Both the position numbers and the translations under genes were made by a program. This document shows positions 9,387-18,800 of a DNA stretch of 47,301 nt, one piece after another. The notes beneath the pieces are model-generated. The model searched no databases, had not been told where the DNA came from, and worked only from the letters and a program-made list of their open reading frames with translations. The stretch is taken from NCBI GenBank assembly GCA_022925895.1, contig JAKSYS010000501.1, positions 1-47,301 on the forward strand, read 5' to 3'. Each line of letters opens with the position of its first letter. Within the stretch, counting starts at the first letter, position 1. Source of the DNA: Fragilaria crotonensis. Lineage: Eukaryota; Bacillariophyta; Fragilariophyceae; Fragilariales; Fragilariaceae.

Positions 9387-11093
9387 TTAGTTTTCGTTGT
9401 CACCTCTGCGTTGCTTCTTCAGTTTTTTCGTGAAACCACGCTTCCGACTGAACGCCTCCTTGACGGTTGCTTCGTCAGCATCGTCAACGTCGCCTTCCAA
9501 TATCATGCGTTCTTGCTTTTGTTCCGCCTCACGCACAACCTCAATTAATTCACGTTGCTTGGAATCGTAGAAAATTATTCCTCGTCCATTGCGATTTCCA
9601 GCGCGACCGCAACGACCCATGCGATGCAAATGTGCCACCACGTTGCCAGCAAACTCCAGTTGTACAACTGCCGTAACTCCCGGGACATCCAATCCGCGTG
9701 CTCCCAAGTCTGTACATACCAGAATGGACACCACGTCGTCGTCCTCGGAGTTGTCCTTTGAATCTGGCGAGTAGTTGCGAAAGCGCTCCAAATTTTGCGT
9801 CCTTTCTTCCAACGGAATCTTGGCGTGGTATTTCACGCTTGGAAATCCAGCTCGTTCTAGTGCTCCCTGTGCGCCGTCAACATCGTCGCCGGAATTCAAA
9901 AACACCATGACCTTTTCTCCCAGAAGGCCTCCCTCGCCAGGTGGAGTTTTCAATAGTTCCACCAATCGCTCCATTCGCTCCTTGTTGCCTTCGATTTCCA
10001 TCCAAAGAGTCCGTTCCCGGAGTCCGTAGTGCCGAGCACTGTGCATACCTGCCATGGCGACACGCTCAGCGTACGGAAATTTCTTTTGCAGGTAGGCATC
10101 GACAGATCTCAATCCCATATCAGGCAATGTGGCAGCAACAAACACATGTTGGACTCGCTTAATCTCATAACTGGCATCCAGCTTGGTGGTGCGTCTAAAT
10201 CCCAATAAGACATTCTCCAATTGACGAATGTAACCCCCATCCAGCAACATGTCGGCTTCGTCCACGATCAACGTGTTGATATCGGCAAACATTTCAATGT
10301 TGGCTGGTTTCAATCCCAACGGCCCTACCGCTGCCGGTGTGGAAATGATAATATCGACCGGAGGGTCGTTCCCTCCCAGGGCAACACAATTGCGAAAGGG
10401 TTGGAAATCTTTGGGTTCCGATAGGCCCCCCGGCATGACAGCAATGCGAACAACCGTGCTGGGGTCCACGTTTTCACTATCGTGACTACGAGACGCCAAA
10501 TCAAAGCGATTATTTCCAACCACACATTGTGAACCTCCACACAGTGGCATGGCCATGCGAACCACTTGATTGACAAGTTCCTTGTTCGGTACTAGGATGA
10601 TCGCACGAGCGAAATCATATGTCACCCTGTTGTTTTTGTTTTCAGCTTTTTGTTGCAGAATTTCATCCACGAGCGGCAATAGATACGCAAGAGTTTTGCC
10701 ACTCCCTGTTTCTGCACCAATGGTCACGTCGGTGCCCGCTTGGATGGCGGGATACGCGGAGGCTTGGACGGCTGATGGGCGAGAGAGGCCCAACTGTTCC
10801 AAGCGCTGCAGCAGGAGGGGAGATTTGACACCAATGGATTGAAACGTAACATCTGGGGCTGCAAAGAAATCATAAATGGCGTCAGCTGGTTCAGTGGAGA
10901 ACAAACGAGTCTGCAGTTGTCGTTGTATTGGCTTAAGTGGTTGAGCTCTGTACACGTTGGCGGCTCGGCGTGGCAGCGAGCATGGCGAAGTAAATGCCAC
11001 CATACTTCGTCGTGGAACTTGTGATACCCTTGCCGACGCTACTCTTAGGACACGTTGCATCATGAGAAAAAGGATGAAAGAGCAACAAACCAT
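9387..11093 (-). CDS. DEAD-box RNA helicase, probably mitochondrial
   Basis: An uninterrupted ATG-started protein of about 568 residues. Motifs appear in order: Q motif (LGLSRPSAVQ), I (GAETGSGKT), Ia (LVPNKEL), Ib (STPA), II (DEAD), III as VAATLP in place of the usual SAT, V (VCTDLGARGLDVPG) and VI (HRMGRCGRAG). These define an ATP-dependent RNA helicase of the DEAD-box class. The N-terminus (MMQRVLRVASARVSQVPRRS down to RLFST) is Arg/Ser-rich, lacks acidic residues and resembles a mitochondrial presequence; translation could start at either of two close in-frame ATGs (11093 or 11063). The C-terminus is a charged, Lys/Arg-rich tail, as in helicases acting on rRNA or organellar RNA. Substrate is not evident from sequence. 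An unusually acidic insert (DSKDNSEDDD) lies between motifs IV and V. Confidence 0.9.
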   Translation of the reverse strand: MVCCSFILFLMMQRVLRVASARVSQVPRRSMVAFTSPCSLPRRAANVYRAQPLKPIQRQLQTRLFSTEPADAIYDFFAAPDVTFQSIGVKSPLLLQRLEQLGLSRPSAVQASAYPAIQAGTDVTIGAETGSGKTLAYLLPLVDEILQQKAENKNNRVTYDFARAIILVPNKELVNQVVRMAMPLCGGSQCVVGNNRFDLASRSHDSENVDPSTVVRIAVMPGGLSEPKDFQPFRNCVALGGNDPPVDIIISTPAAVGPLGLKPANIEMFADINTLIVDEADMLLDGGYIRQLENVLLGFRRTTKLDASYEIKRVQHVFVAATLPDMGLRSVDAYLQKKFPYAERVAMAGMHSARHYGLRERTLWMEIEGNKERMERLVELLKTPPGEGGLLGEKVMVFLNSGDDVDGAQGALERAGFPSVKYHAKIPLEERTQNLERFRNYSPDSKDNSEDDDVVSILVCTDLGARGLDVPGVTAVVQLEFAGNVVAHLHRMGRCGRAGNRNGRGIIFYDSKQRELIEVVREAEQKQERMILEGDVDDADEATVKEAFSRKRGFTKKLKKQRRGDNEN

Positions 11094-11436
11094 GGGCCGT
11101 CGTGGCGACAACGTCTACGTTGGAGCGTTCTAGAAATTTGGTTCTTCGTACAATTGATCGTGGCACCCGCCATCACATCTTTATGTATCTCGTCTGCATG
11201 ATGGGTGGAAGTGATCCCCGATGACAAGGACAGTGTGACGGACAGGCGCCATTATTTGCGAATAGTGAATCGTATGCATAGTACTGGGAATGACTCTACT
11301 GTAGTACTGGAGTGCTATTCAAATTACTACCGGTAGACGTCCTCTGTCGTCAGCCCGGAGCCCGGAGATATGTCCTCACATTGTTGGATTTTTGTCCAAC
11401 GTCCCATGGCCCAGTTCCCACTGGGACGATGTGACG
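11094..11436. other. Divergent promoter region, no gene seen
   Basis: This separates the divergent DEAD-box helicase and the secreted/plastid protein. It contains GTAC-rich sequence and one CTACCGGTAG palindrome (11327-11336). No conserved frame is seen. Confidence 0.5.
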
Positions 11437-12177
11437 ATGCAACAGCTCCGAGTCATCCTTGCACTTGTGATTAACGTTGCTGCGACTTCAGTGGTACATG
11501 GCTTTTCTCCATGTCCACCGCCTCGATTTGACGTATTCTGCGACAAGATTGTTGGTCTCTGGCAAACTTCCCGAGGAAGTCGAACAGTCGAGGATGTGAT
11601 GCGGTCTTGCGGAGGTGCCATCCAGGGGATTCGCGACAACGACTTCTACCTGAATCGTGCCGACGATGGGTTTTGTTATTTCGATTGTGGAAGTTATGCG
11701 TATGGACCAGTTGATATTGCAACTGTATCGCCTTCCAACAGAATCCTGGTTAGTGTGGCTATGCCTAATGTGAGAATCTGGTTATCATCACATGAGGGTA
11801 TACTTAATGTGGACGCAACCCTGTTGCCCAACATTAAATCAGAAGCGGATGCCACGGTCCTGCTAGAAGACTTGGTGCTGCCCATCGTCAGTACTAGACC
11901 AGAATTCTGCGTGGGGACACAACTGCAATGTCGAATGGCATCGCCTTCACAACCTTGGATGATGCAACGCGTTCTGTGGGAGTCTAGACAAGTTTCGGAT
12001 GAAAAGCAAGATCCACTTGTCGGCCCCTTTCAATGTTGGATTGAACAAACAGATGATACAATATCTATGGGAGTGTCATGCGAATCAAGTGGATACGTTA
12101 AGGAGATTCTGCGAAGCTACAACGTTGAAAGTGGCAAACAATACAAAGTTACGCTTCAGGAGGGCAGGCTGTTGTAG
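11437..12177 (+). CDS. Unknown protein with signal peptide, possibly plastid-targeted
   Basis: From the ATG at 11437 the protein is 246 residues. The N-terminus (MQQLRVILALVINVAATSVV) is a clear signal peptide, and the cleavage region VVHG|FSP places Phe at +1, the key feature of the ASAFAP-type motif directing proteins into complex plastids of diatoms. The mature part begins with a Cys/Pro cluster and contains a conserved-looking block (IVGLWQTSRGS...DGFCYFDCGSYAYG). No enzyme motif is recognised and no membrane segment follows the signal. The longer frame begins with TTG and is not needed. Plastid import is inferred from the motif; secretion is the alternative. Confidence 0.65.
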   Translation: MQQLRVILALVINVAATSVVHGFSPCPPPRFDVFCDKIVGLWQTSRGSRTVEDVMRSCGGAIQGIRDNDFYLNRADDGFCYFDCGSYAYGPVDIATVSPSNRILVSVAMPNVRIWLSSHEGILNVDATLLPNIKSEADATVLLEDLVLPIVSTRPEFCVGTQLQCRMASPSQPWMMQRVLWESRQVSDEKQDPLVGPFQCWIEQTDDTISMGVSCESSGYVKEILRSYNVESGKQYKVTLQEGRLL

Positions 12178-13020
12178 GTCTGCCACGTGCTCACTGGACA
12201 TCAGCATACAGCGTAGGCGCTTTGTTCGTACATGTTCTCGTCATCGCGGAATACATTACTTTCATGCTACATCCTTGTTGTGGCATCATGCGCGCTCACT
12301 TCTCACACTCTTGTCACACATGAGCTGATGAATATTATGGTAAGAAATGGAGTAGCACTTGTTCTCCGAGTCCGATTGCCAGTTACCGTTTATCTCCTTC
12401 GCGAGCATTTGAAGCACACTGTAATATTTCAAACTTCAAACACAGCAATGTGTGTTGTTGGAATCCGCATAGTGTGTATGCTAGACAGGGGTTATACAGA
12501 TTTTGTAGTAGTAGGAGAAGTCGGAACTTCATCGCGCATCAGATTTCAGATCGGTACTCGAGTACCTGGTACCTGGTACTATCGACTCTGAGCACAGTAC
12601 GTATTTACGTGAGTGCTGGTACCCTTGTACGTGGTTCCAATCTCCCATGAGAAAAGAGAGGCGGAAGCCACATTCGTCACGGAGTCCGGGCGATAGAGAT
12701 CGCAATTCGCACATAATACTTGTTGCACTTGTTTGGTGAGCGACTAAACATACTATCGCCCACTTTCCACCACACTGTATCATTTTAATATGCGGTATGC
12801 TGATGAATAGTAAGACTTGACATTCTTGGAGTATCGACTATCGACCACAATACCTAGTAGCACAGATGTCCGCGATGGTACACAAACGAAAAGACAGTGA
12901 TCTTCCTGACGTTTGCGATCGGCACGGTGGCTCATCGAGCGCACATTTTGATCACCAATTACCACACCACCATTATCACAATCACCATCACCATCACCAC
13001 CACAGAAACAAGAATGAGCC
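12178..13020. other. Intergenic with GTAC palindromes and possible coding leader
   Basis: No gene is recognised up to about 12860. A dense cluster of GTAC palindromes (TACCTGGTACCTGGTAC) lies at 12551-12580. From 12866 a frame with a run of His codons (12961-13003) leads into the glycosyltransferase and may be its true N-terminus (see that entry). Confidence 0.5.
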
Positions 13021-14322
13021 ATGTTGTCCAATGCAAGTTGCAGTGATGTTTTTCATTGTGTTTTATTTGGTGGGTTCTTCGTAGTTCTGTTCTCTGCGGC
13101 GAGTTTGGTTGCAAGCGGTGAAATGTCGCCTGCCGACGTTGAGCTCATGACATTCCATCATCGAACCAACTTGAACCCGAGGACGCGTGCCGACCGATTC
13201 CCATCGGTCGAAGATCGAGTCAAGTTTTACATGTCGGATTGGTATTTAAAACCTTGCAGCGACGAGGACAAACTTGGATACTCTGAAGTACACAATGGGA
13301 ACTACACAATCATACGAGTTGATGTTGACGCACAGAGCTACGATTTTTATGGTGCCATTCAGCGAAATAAGCCTCTCTATCTTGATCCTTCGGTATTGTC
13401 GACTTGCACCAGCAGCCTTTTCAATCTGGCCCTGATAACAGTGTCGTTACAAAAGTCTCAATCTCATCTCGTTGATGATAGGAGGCATCATCGACCAATC
13501 TGTGCAGATCTGGAAGGATTGCTTCCTCTCAAACCCAGCTTGGCTTATTTTGGTGGGGTTGGACCCTCCATTCCGGTTCCCTTGTTTAGCTCAGCCCGAG
13601 ATGTCTCACTCGTACCATTTGCATCTCCCGAATCTTGTCGGACAAAAAGTCGTCCGAAGTCAGACAGGAACTCCCCTATACTTTGGCGAATGTCGAGTCG
13701 TCGACAGTTTGATATGCTGGTGAGTTCGAAACTTCGAGACATACCTTGGGAAAAGAAGACTCCCACTGCCGTGTTTCGAGACTCGGGACGCTTACTCGAT
13801 ACAAAGGATGAGTGTTTGGAGGACCCAGTTTGTCGCTTCATCATCCAACACGCCAATTCGAAACTGATCAATGCCGGTTATGAACTGGATTTCCGAAAGC
13901 CGGTGCCGCACACTATCGATGGCATTGTCATGACTCGCGACCCGTTGGGCACACGATCCTTGCAGTCGCACAAAATAATCATCGATTTCAACAATGGCCA
14001 CCACGATAACGGTGTTCAACTGGCCTGGAAACTCTACAGCACGTCGGTGTTACTCATACCTATACCAACGCAAGCAACTTGGTTGATGGAGCCTTTACTC
14101 CTGCCCTGGAAGCACTTTATTCCTTTGAATGACACGAACGCTGAAGAAATGGTGCAATGGGTAATTGATAACGATGAGGAGGCGCATCGCATATCGGAAC
14201 GTGCATCACTTTTTCTTCATGATCTTCTCCTTCATCCTCAAGCTATGATTGACGAAGAGAATATCAAGCGGCAAATGATTGAACGCTATCAAGCTCACTG
14301 GATCTATAAAGTTAGTGAATAA
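13021..14322 (+). CDS. GT90/CAP10-like glycosyltransferase, type II membrane protein
   Basis: 433 residues from the ATG at 13021. After an N-terminal hydrophobic anchor (about residues 13-33), the C-terminal two thirds match the CAP10/GT90 (POGLUT/KDELC-like) domain: YFGGVGPSIPVPLFSSARD, PWEKKTPTAVFRDSGR, then the donor-binding end ATWLMEPLLLPWKHFIPL...AEEMVQWVID...AHRISERASLFLHD. GT90 enzymes transfer glucose or xylose to proteins or glycans in the secretory pathway; the acceptor here is unknown. An alternative start at 12866 would add a cytosolic His-rich tail and join the frame at the GGG of 13072-13074 if one G is missing there; both readings give a hydrophobic anchor at the same place. 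Its stop overlaps the 3' end of the convergent FNTA gene by 11 bp. Confidence 0.78.
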   Translation: MLSNASCSDVFHCVLFGGFFVVLFSAASLVASGEMSPADVELMTFHHRTNLNPRTRADRFPSVEDRVKFYMSDWYLKPCSDEDKLGYSEVHNGNYTIIRVDVDAQSYDFYGAIQRNKPLYLDPSVLSTCTSSLFNLALITVSLQKSQSHLVDDRRHHRPICADLEGLLPLKPSLAYFGGVGPSIPVPLFSSARDVSLVPFASPESCRTKSRPKSDRNSPILWRMSSRRQFDMLVSSKLRDIPWEKKTPTAVFRDSGRLLDTKDECLEDPVCRFIIQHANSKLINAGYELDFRKPVPHTIDGIVMTRDPLGTRSLQSHKIIIDFNNGHHDNGVQLAWKLYSTSVLLIPIPTQATWLMEPLLLPWKHFIPLNDTNAEEMVQWVIDNDEEAHRISERASLFLHDLLLHPQAMIDEENIKRQMIERYQAHWIYKVSE

Positions 14323-15283
14323 CGCCGCGCTTCTTCTCCAACTCTTCCACTCTATAAATCCAGTATTTGCGGCGAATCAAATCGTATTGTGAAGCCATGG
14401 TCTTGCACGTGTCAATCGCCTCGACAATGCACTCGGTAGTTCCACTCATCTCCAACATATCGATGCGAGCCGAATTCAGGTTTACACACGCTTCTTGGTC
14501 ACGCCCGGCGTCCTCCAAGACTTGTTTGACATCTGTCGCCGCTTTTAAGTAATGGGCAACCATGGCAGGTGTGTTTTGTTCCTTGAGGATGCCAATCAAA
14601 TATCGCCAAGGTGATTCATTGTAGGGATCGATCGACGCAATTTCAATTGCATAATCAGCCTCTTGACGAGCAATTTCTTCTGTCAACGGATCACGATTTC
14701 CTCTATGGACTGCAAACCATCGTTGATTCCATGCAGAGTTATTTCGACAGTCTTCCACAATCAACTCATTGGAAAACTTAATTTCATCCAAAAACAATTG
14801 ATCCATTGCAACCATTCGAATGATCCATTGCCGTGACGACCACATGTGATAATTCTTCCCATCTTCACTCAAAACTGTCGCAATGTAATCCAACTCCCTT
14901 CGGGCCTTTGCTTCGTTGATTCCGGAGGCTTCCAACAAGAAACGACGATGAAATGCGATTTGATAATTCTTTGGATTGGATCCACCCAACTTTGCCGCCA
15001 ATTCCAAGTCTTTCTGGACCAGTTCCTCGCTCAAACCAATATTCTCCAAACATAATCGACGAAAGTGCCAAACAGTGTAGTTGGCTGGATTGAGTTGGAG
15101 GCAAATGGTGGTCAGTTGCAGAGCTCGTTCAGATCGTTCATCAGCCTTGAGAATTGCCCGCATGTAATCGTAAGCCAGAGTAAACTCTGGTTTGTAGTCA
15201 ATCCTACAGACTGATTGCACACCATCGTCTTGAGGAACAGGAGTTACGTCTGAGAAAACAATGGGGATCTCATGTGTCAACAT
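14312..15283 (-). CDS. FNTA: Protein farnesyl/geranylgeranyltransferase-I alpha subunit
   Basis: 323 residues, close to yeast RAM2 in length, uninterrupted, with ATG at 15283. It carries the PPTA repeats typical of prenyltransferase alpha subunits: LNPANYTVWHFRRLCL, NPKNYQIAFHRRFLL, DGKNYHMWSSRQWII, CRNNSAWNQRWFAVH and DPYNESPWRYLIGIL. The subunit forms a crescent of helical pairs around the beta subunit of farnesyltransferase or geranylgeranyltransferase-I, which lipidate CaaX proteins in the cytosol; the beta subunit is not in this window. A copia LTR ends 81 bp upstream of the start codon in the same orientation, so its native promoter has been displaced or the LTR now contributes. The 3' end overlaps the GT90 gene. 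Confidence 0.92.
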   Translation of the reverse strand: MLTHEIPIVFSDVTPVPQDDGVQSVCRIDYKPEFTLAYDYMRAILKADERSERALQLTTICLQLNPANYTVWHFRRLCLENIGLSEELVQKDLELAAKLGGSNPKNYQIAFHRRFLLEASGINEAKARRELDYIATVLSEDGKNYHMWSSRQWIIRMVAMDQLFLDEIKFSNELIVEDCRNNSAWNQRWFAVHRGNRDPLTEEIARQEADYAIEIASIDPYNESPWRYLIGILKEQNTPAMVAHYLKAATDVKQVLEDAGRDQEACVNLNSARIDMLEMSGTTECIVEAIDTCKTMASQYDLIRRKYWIYRVEELEKKRGVIH

Positions 15284-15359
15284 GGTCAGACTGCGCCGTT
15301 ATGGATGGTTGCCTCACCCACCATTTGGCCTGCAAGTCAATCAACAATGAACTGTACAT

Positions 15360-15364
15360 GTAGA
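15360..15364. repeat. Target-site duplication GTAGA (left)
   Basis: These five bases immediately outside the left LTR match those outside the right LTR (26823-26827), as expected from copia integrase. Confidence 0.92.
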
Positions 15365-15865
15365 TGACAGTATTCGTGTAGACGGTACGCGAGTACTGGC
15401 CGACAGTACGCTGAAGGACGGTAGGTCCGGGCGTACGCATGACGGACTTGGAGCACAGGCCACTGGCGGACATGGCTTTGGGCGACGTAGTAGGGTTGAC
15501 CATGGTGAATGTAAGTAGTACAAATGTGTAGATATGTAGTGGAACAATAGGAGGGAAGTAAAGGCCTTTACTTTGTGTGTTAATGAAAGTTGTAGATGTA
15601 GAATAATGAGAATAGAAATGGGGGAACCAAATGATGAAAAAGTGAGGTGCAGATGAGACTCCGAGGCTAATGTAGATGGCATCCGATTTAGTACCAGGGG
15701 TCGTGTGTAGACCGGTACGTAGAAATGAGATGGCATCTACATTAGTCCGGATGGCATCTCAAATTCAAATGGTTACGCGGGACAAGAGGTCTGATTCTCA
15801 GGAGCTAGTGTTGTGACGGAAAGTGGTCAGACGACTCATGACGGTGCAACAGTAGATCTCTATCA
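15365..15865 (-). repeat. 3' LTR of the copia element (left)
   Basis: 501 bp, TG...CA on either strand. By hand alignment it differs from the right LTR by six substitutions and one G insertion (GTCCGGGCG versus GTCCGGCG). It contains a near-perfect internal inverted repeat around GATGGCATCTACATTA. The chromosomal edge at 15365 lies 81 bp from the FNTA start codon. Confidence 0.95.
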
Positions 15866-15873
15866 CCCCTCTT
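15866..15873 (-). promoter_or_regulatory. Polypurine tract
   Basis: The minus strand reads AAGAGGGG immediately before the 3' LTR TGATAGAG, in the correct place to prime plus-strand DNA synthesis. Confidence 0.8.
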
Positions 15874-15876
15874 GGA

Positions 15877-18800
15877 TCAGATCTCAGGTCCCAAAGTTGG
15901 TGAAGAAAGCATGTGGTCAGGTAGGATGCAGAAAATCTTCTTGAGGTGTGGATCAATTTTGCCAGAAAGTTGTGTCTTGGTGAGAATATCAGCAAGTTGA
16001 TAGTCACAAGGGATCCAGTGAAGTTGGTGGATACCGTCTTGTTGGCCTTGGCGGACAAAATGAAAGCGTCGTTCAATGTGACGGGTCTTGCGGGTGAGTT
16101 TGCCATTTTTGGCAATCTGGACAGTGGCTTCATTGTCAATCATTAAGATTGCAGGAGTGGTTGGTAAACGCTGGGTGGATTCACGCCATTGTTTTGTGCC
16201 AAGATAGAGCATGTCATAGAGGAGCATGCGGATGTGGGCAGTGGCCATGGTGGCAGAGCATGCAGCCATATATTCAGCTTCAGAGGTTGACATGGCAACT
16301 GGAGTGGGCATGGTTGAGTTTGCTTCAATAAGTGCTCCATTGTGGAAGATCATGTAGCCAATGGTTGAGCGGCCAGTGTCTGGGCAGTCTTGCCAGCTGG
16401 CATCAGAGAAAACAGTAAGATCAGCATAGGGAATGCGATGTTGTAGGCAGATCTCATAGATAGGATTGGATGTGCAATCAGGGTAGAACTTGAGTGCATA
16501 GTAGGGACGGCGGCGTAGGTAGCCGATGAGCCAGGTGAGGGCACGGAAGTCGAGAATTCAGGAGCAATACAGGCTTTAGCAAGTTTGCAGACAGCAAAGA
16601 GGATATCAGCTCTGGTGTTGTATGCCAGGTAGAGGAGAGTGCAGACGGCGGAGCAAAGGGGAGTCGCTGCTGCTTTTGTGCAACAAGTGCAATGTCTTGT
16701 TCTGTGACAGGACGGTTTTCTTTGCTGAAGGTGTAGTCTGGCGGGAATGGAGTGTCGCGTTCGGGAATTCGGAATTCGGGTCATAACGTTGAAGGGTGTT
16801 CAAGACATAACGGTGCTGGTCCAAGGTATAGGTTGAGTCTTGGTGCTGGTGAATGCGCATTTGCAGGAACCATTGTGCAGGACCAAGGAATTTGACATCG
16901 AAGCGGTTTTTGACGGAATCTTCAAATTGTTTTTCAATGGAATCATTGCTGCCAGCATACAGCATATCGTCAACAAAGAAAAGGAGGCGGAGCCATTGGT
17001 TGTGTTTGTCATATCGGACAAAGTAGGATGGTTCAGATTGGGATTGGATAAAACCTTGGGAGTATAGCCATTCAGAAAATTCAATGTTCCAGTATTTGCC
17101 AGAGTAAACAAGGCCATAGATACCTTTGTCCAGGAGAAGTGGTTTGCCAAAGAATTTAGCATATTCAGGGAAATGAAAAGCATATTCCAATGGGAGCTTG
17201 ACAAAGTGGCGGCCAATGACTTTAGCTTGCAAGTAGGCGCCAATAAAGTCAGCACTTTTGAGTGTGCGTCGGGAAGCACAAATTGTAGAAAGAAGGAGCT
17301 TGACCCTCTTGAAGATGCACAGGGTGACCAAGTGTCCTCAAAGGGTTGAGGAATTTCAATTGGTTGGACTTTTGGTGTTGGGAAGCAATTGCATTAGCAA
17401 TTTCTTGACGCTGTTGAAGGAGATGTTGCTGATGTGCGGCTTTTGCTTTCTTTAAAAGACGTTTCTCCAAGTCGCCTCGGGCGACCAGGCGAGCTTTAAG
17501 TTTCTCAAGTTTGCCAGTTGCTGTTTGTTTGGCTTTGAGAACAAGTTTGACAGGAATGATAGGGTCAGCTTGGGATGGAGTTTGTCCAAGGATGAATGTG
17601 CCATGATCAATGAGATTCTTGATTTCCATGCGAATTGCATGTAGCCAGGCAGAGCGTATGTCATCATCAAGTTTGAGGACAGCTTTAAGAGATTGTGGCT
17701 CAGGAAGGTATTTGTCAACAGGTTCAGCAGGTTCTTCTTGACTGATAGTTGCATTATCAATGGTGAGCATGGCAGTGTGAATGGGATCAATGGAAGGAGG
17801 ATCTTCATTACACTCTTGGAAGTAGAGGGTCATCATCTTTTGTAGATTGGAATGGCAGTGTTGGTGGCCAATGTAGTTCACTTGGTGTGGTGTTGGTGGT
17901 GTAGGGCCATGTTGATCATCATTATGGGAGGCATCAGGAAGTGCCACAAGTGATGTTGGGAGTTCGGAGGCATCAAGGAAATGTGATGGAGGATTGCCGA
18001 GATCAGCGGCTGAGCCAGTTTGGTGAAAAGTGGCAGGTTCAGAGTTGTCAGCAGTGTTGCGGAGGCCATTGGGATTGAAATGGGAGCGTATAGGAACAGC
18101 TCCAGCAAAGGGCTTTGAATCAAAGCATAGGGCAGAGTTGAAGTCTTCATCAAAGTAGGCGTCACGTGTGATAATGAGGCTTTGCGGTTGATCAGGAGAA
18201 TAGATGAGCCAGCCTGCAGAGTTTTCAGGGAATCCAAGGAATATACCACGGGAAGCGCGTTGGAGTTGCTGCTTATAGGTAATGATCTTGTTGCGGAAAG
18301 TTGGTTCATAACGCTTGAAGAAGGTTGGGCAACCAAAGACGGAAATTGCCTAGATTGGGCTTGCGTTTGTAGCTGAATTGATATGGAGTTGTTGGGATTC
18401 CATTGATGTCAGTGACATTCTTGGCTGGGCAGACATTGATAATGTGGACAGCATAGGCATGTGCATGGTGGAAGAATGCGCCGCCAAGTCGGGCATTGTT
18501 GAGGAGGGTATTGGCTGTGTTGTGGACTTCACGCCATTTAGCTTCACAGATACCGTTCATTTCTTGATGTTCTGGGGCAGCAGCTTCAACTTTTATGCCA
18601 AGGTTGGTGCATTCAGTGATGAATTTTGCAGAGGTAAATGCGGTTCCAGCATCGGTGCGGATGAAGCGGACGGATTGTGTTCGGCCAAGGAGTTCTGTTT
18701 GGGTCAGCCATGACTTGAGGGCTGTGATGATGGATGCTGTGCTTTCAGTTGGTAGACCAATCCAGCCAGTAAGTTTGCCAGGTGTTGTGACAATGAATAG

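Noticed and set aside
15341-15736. Open frame of over 100 codons inside each LTR
   Set aside because: It is present in both LTRs because they are duplicates; no domain is seen, and LTR sequence is expected to be regulatory.
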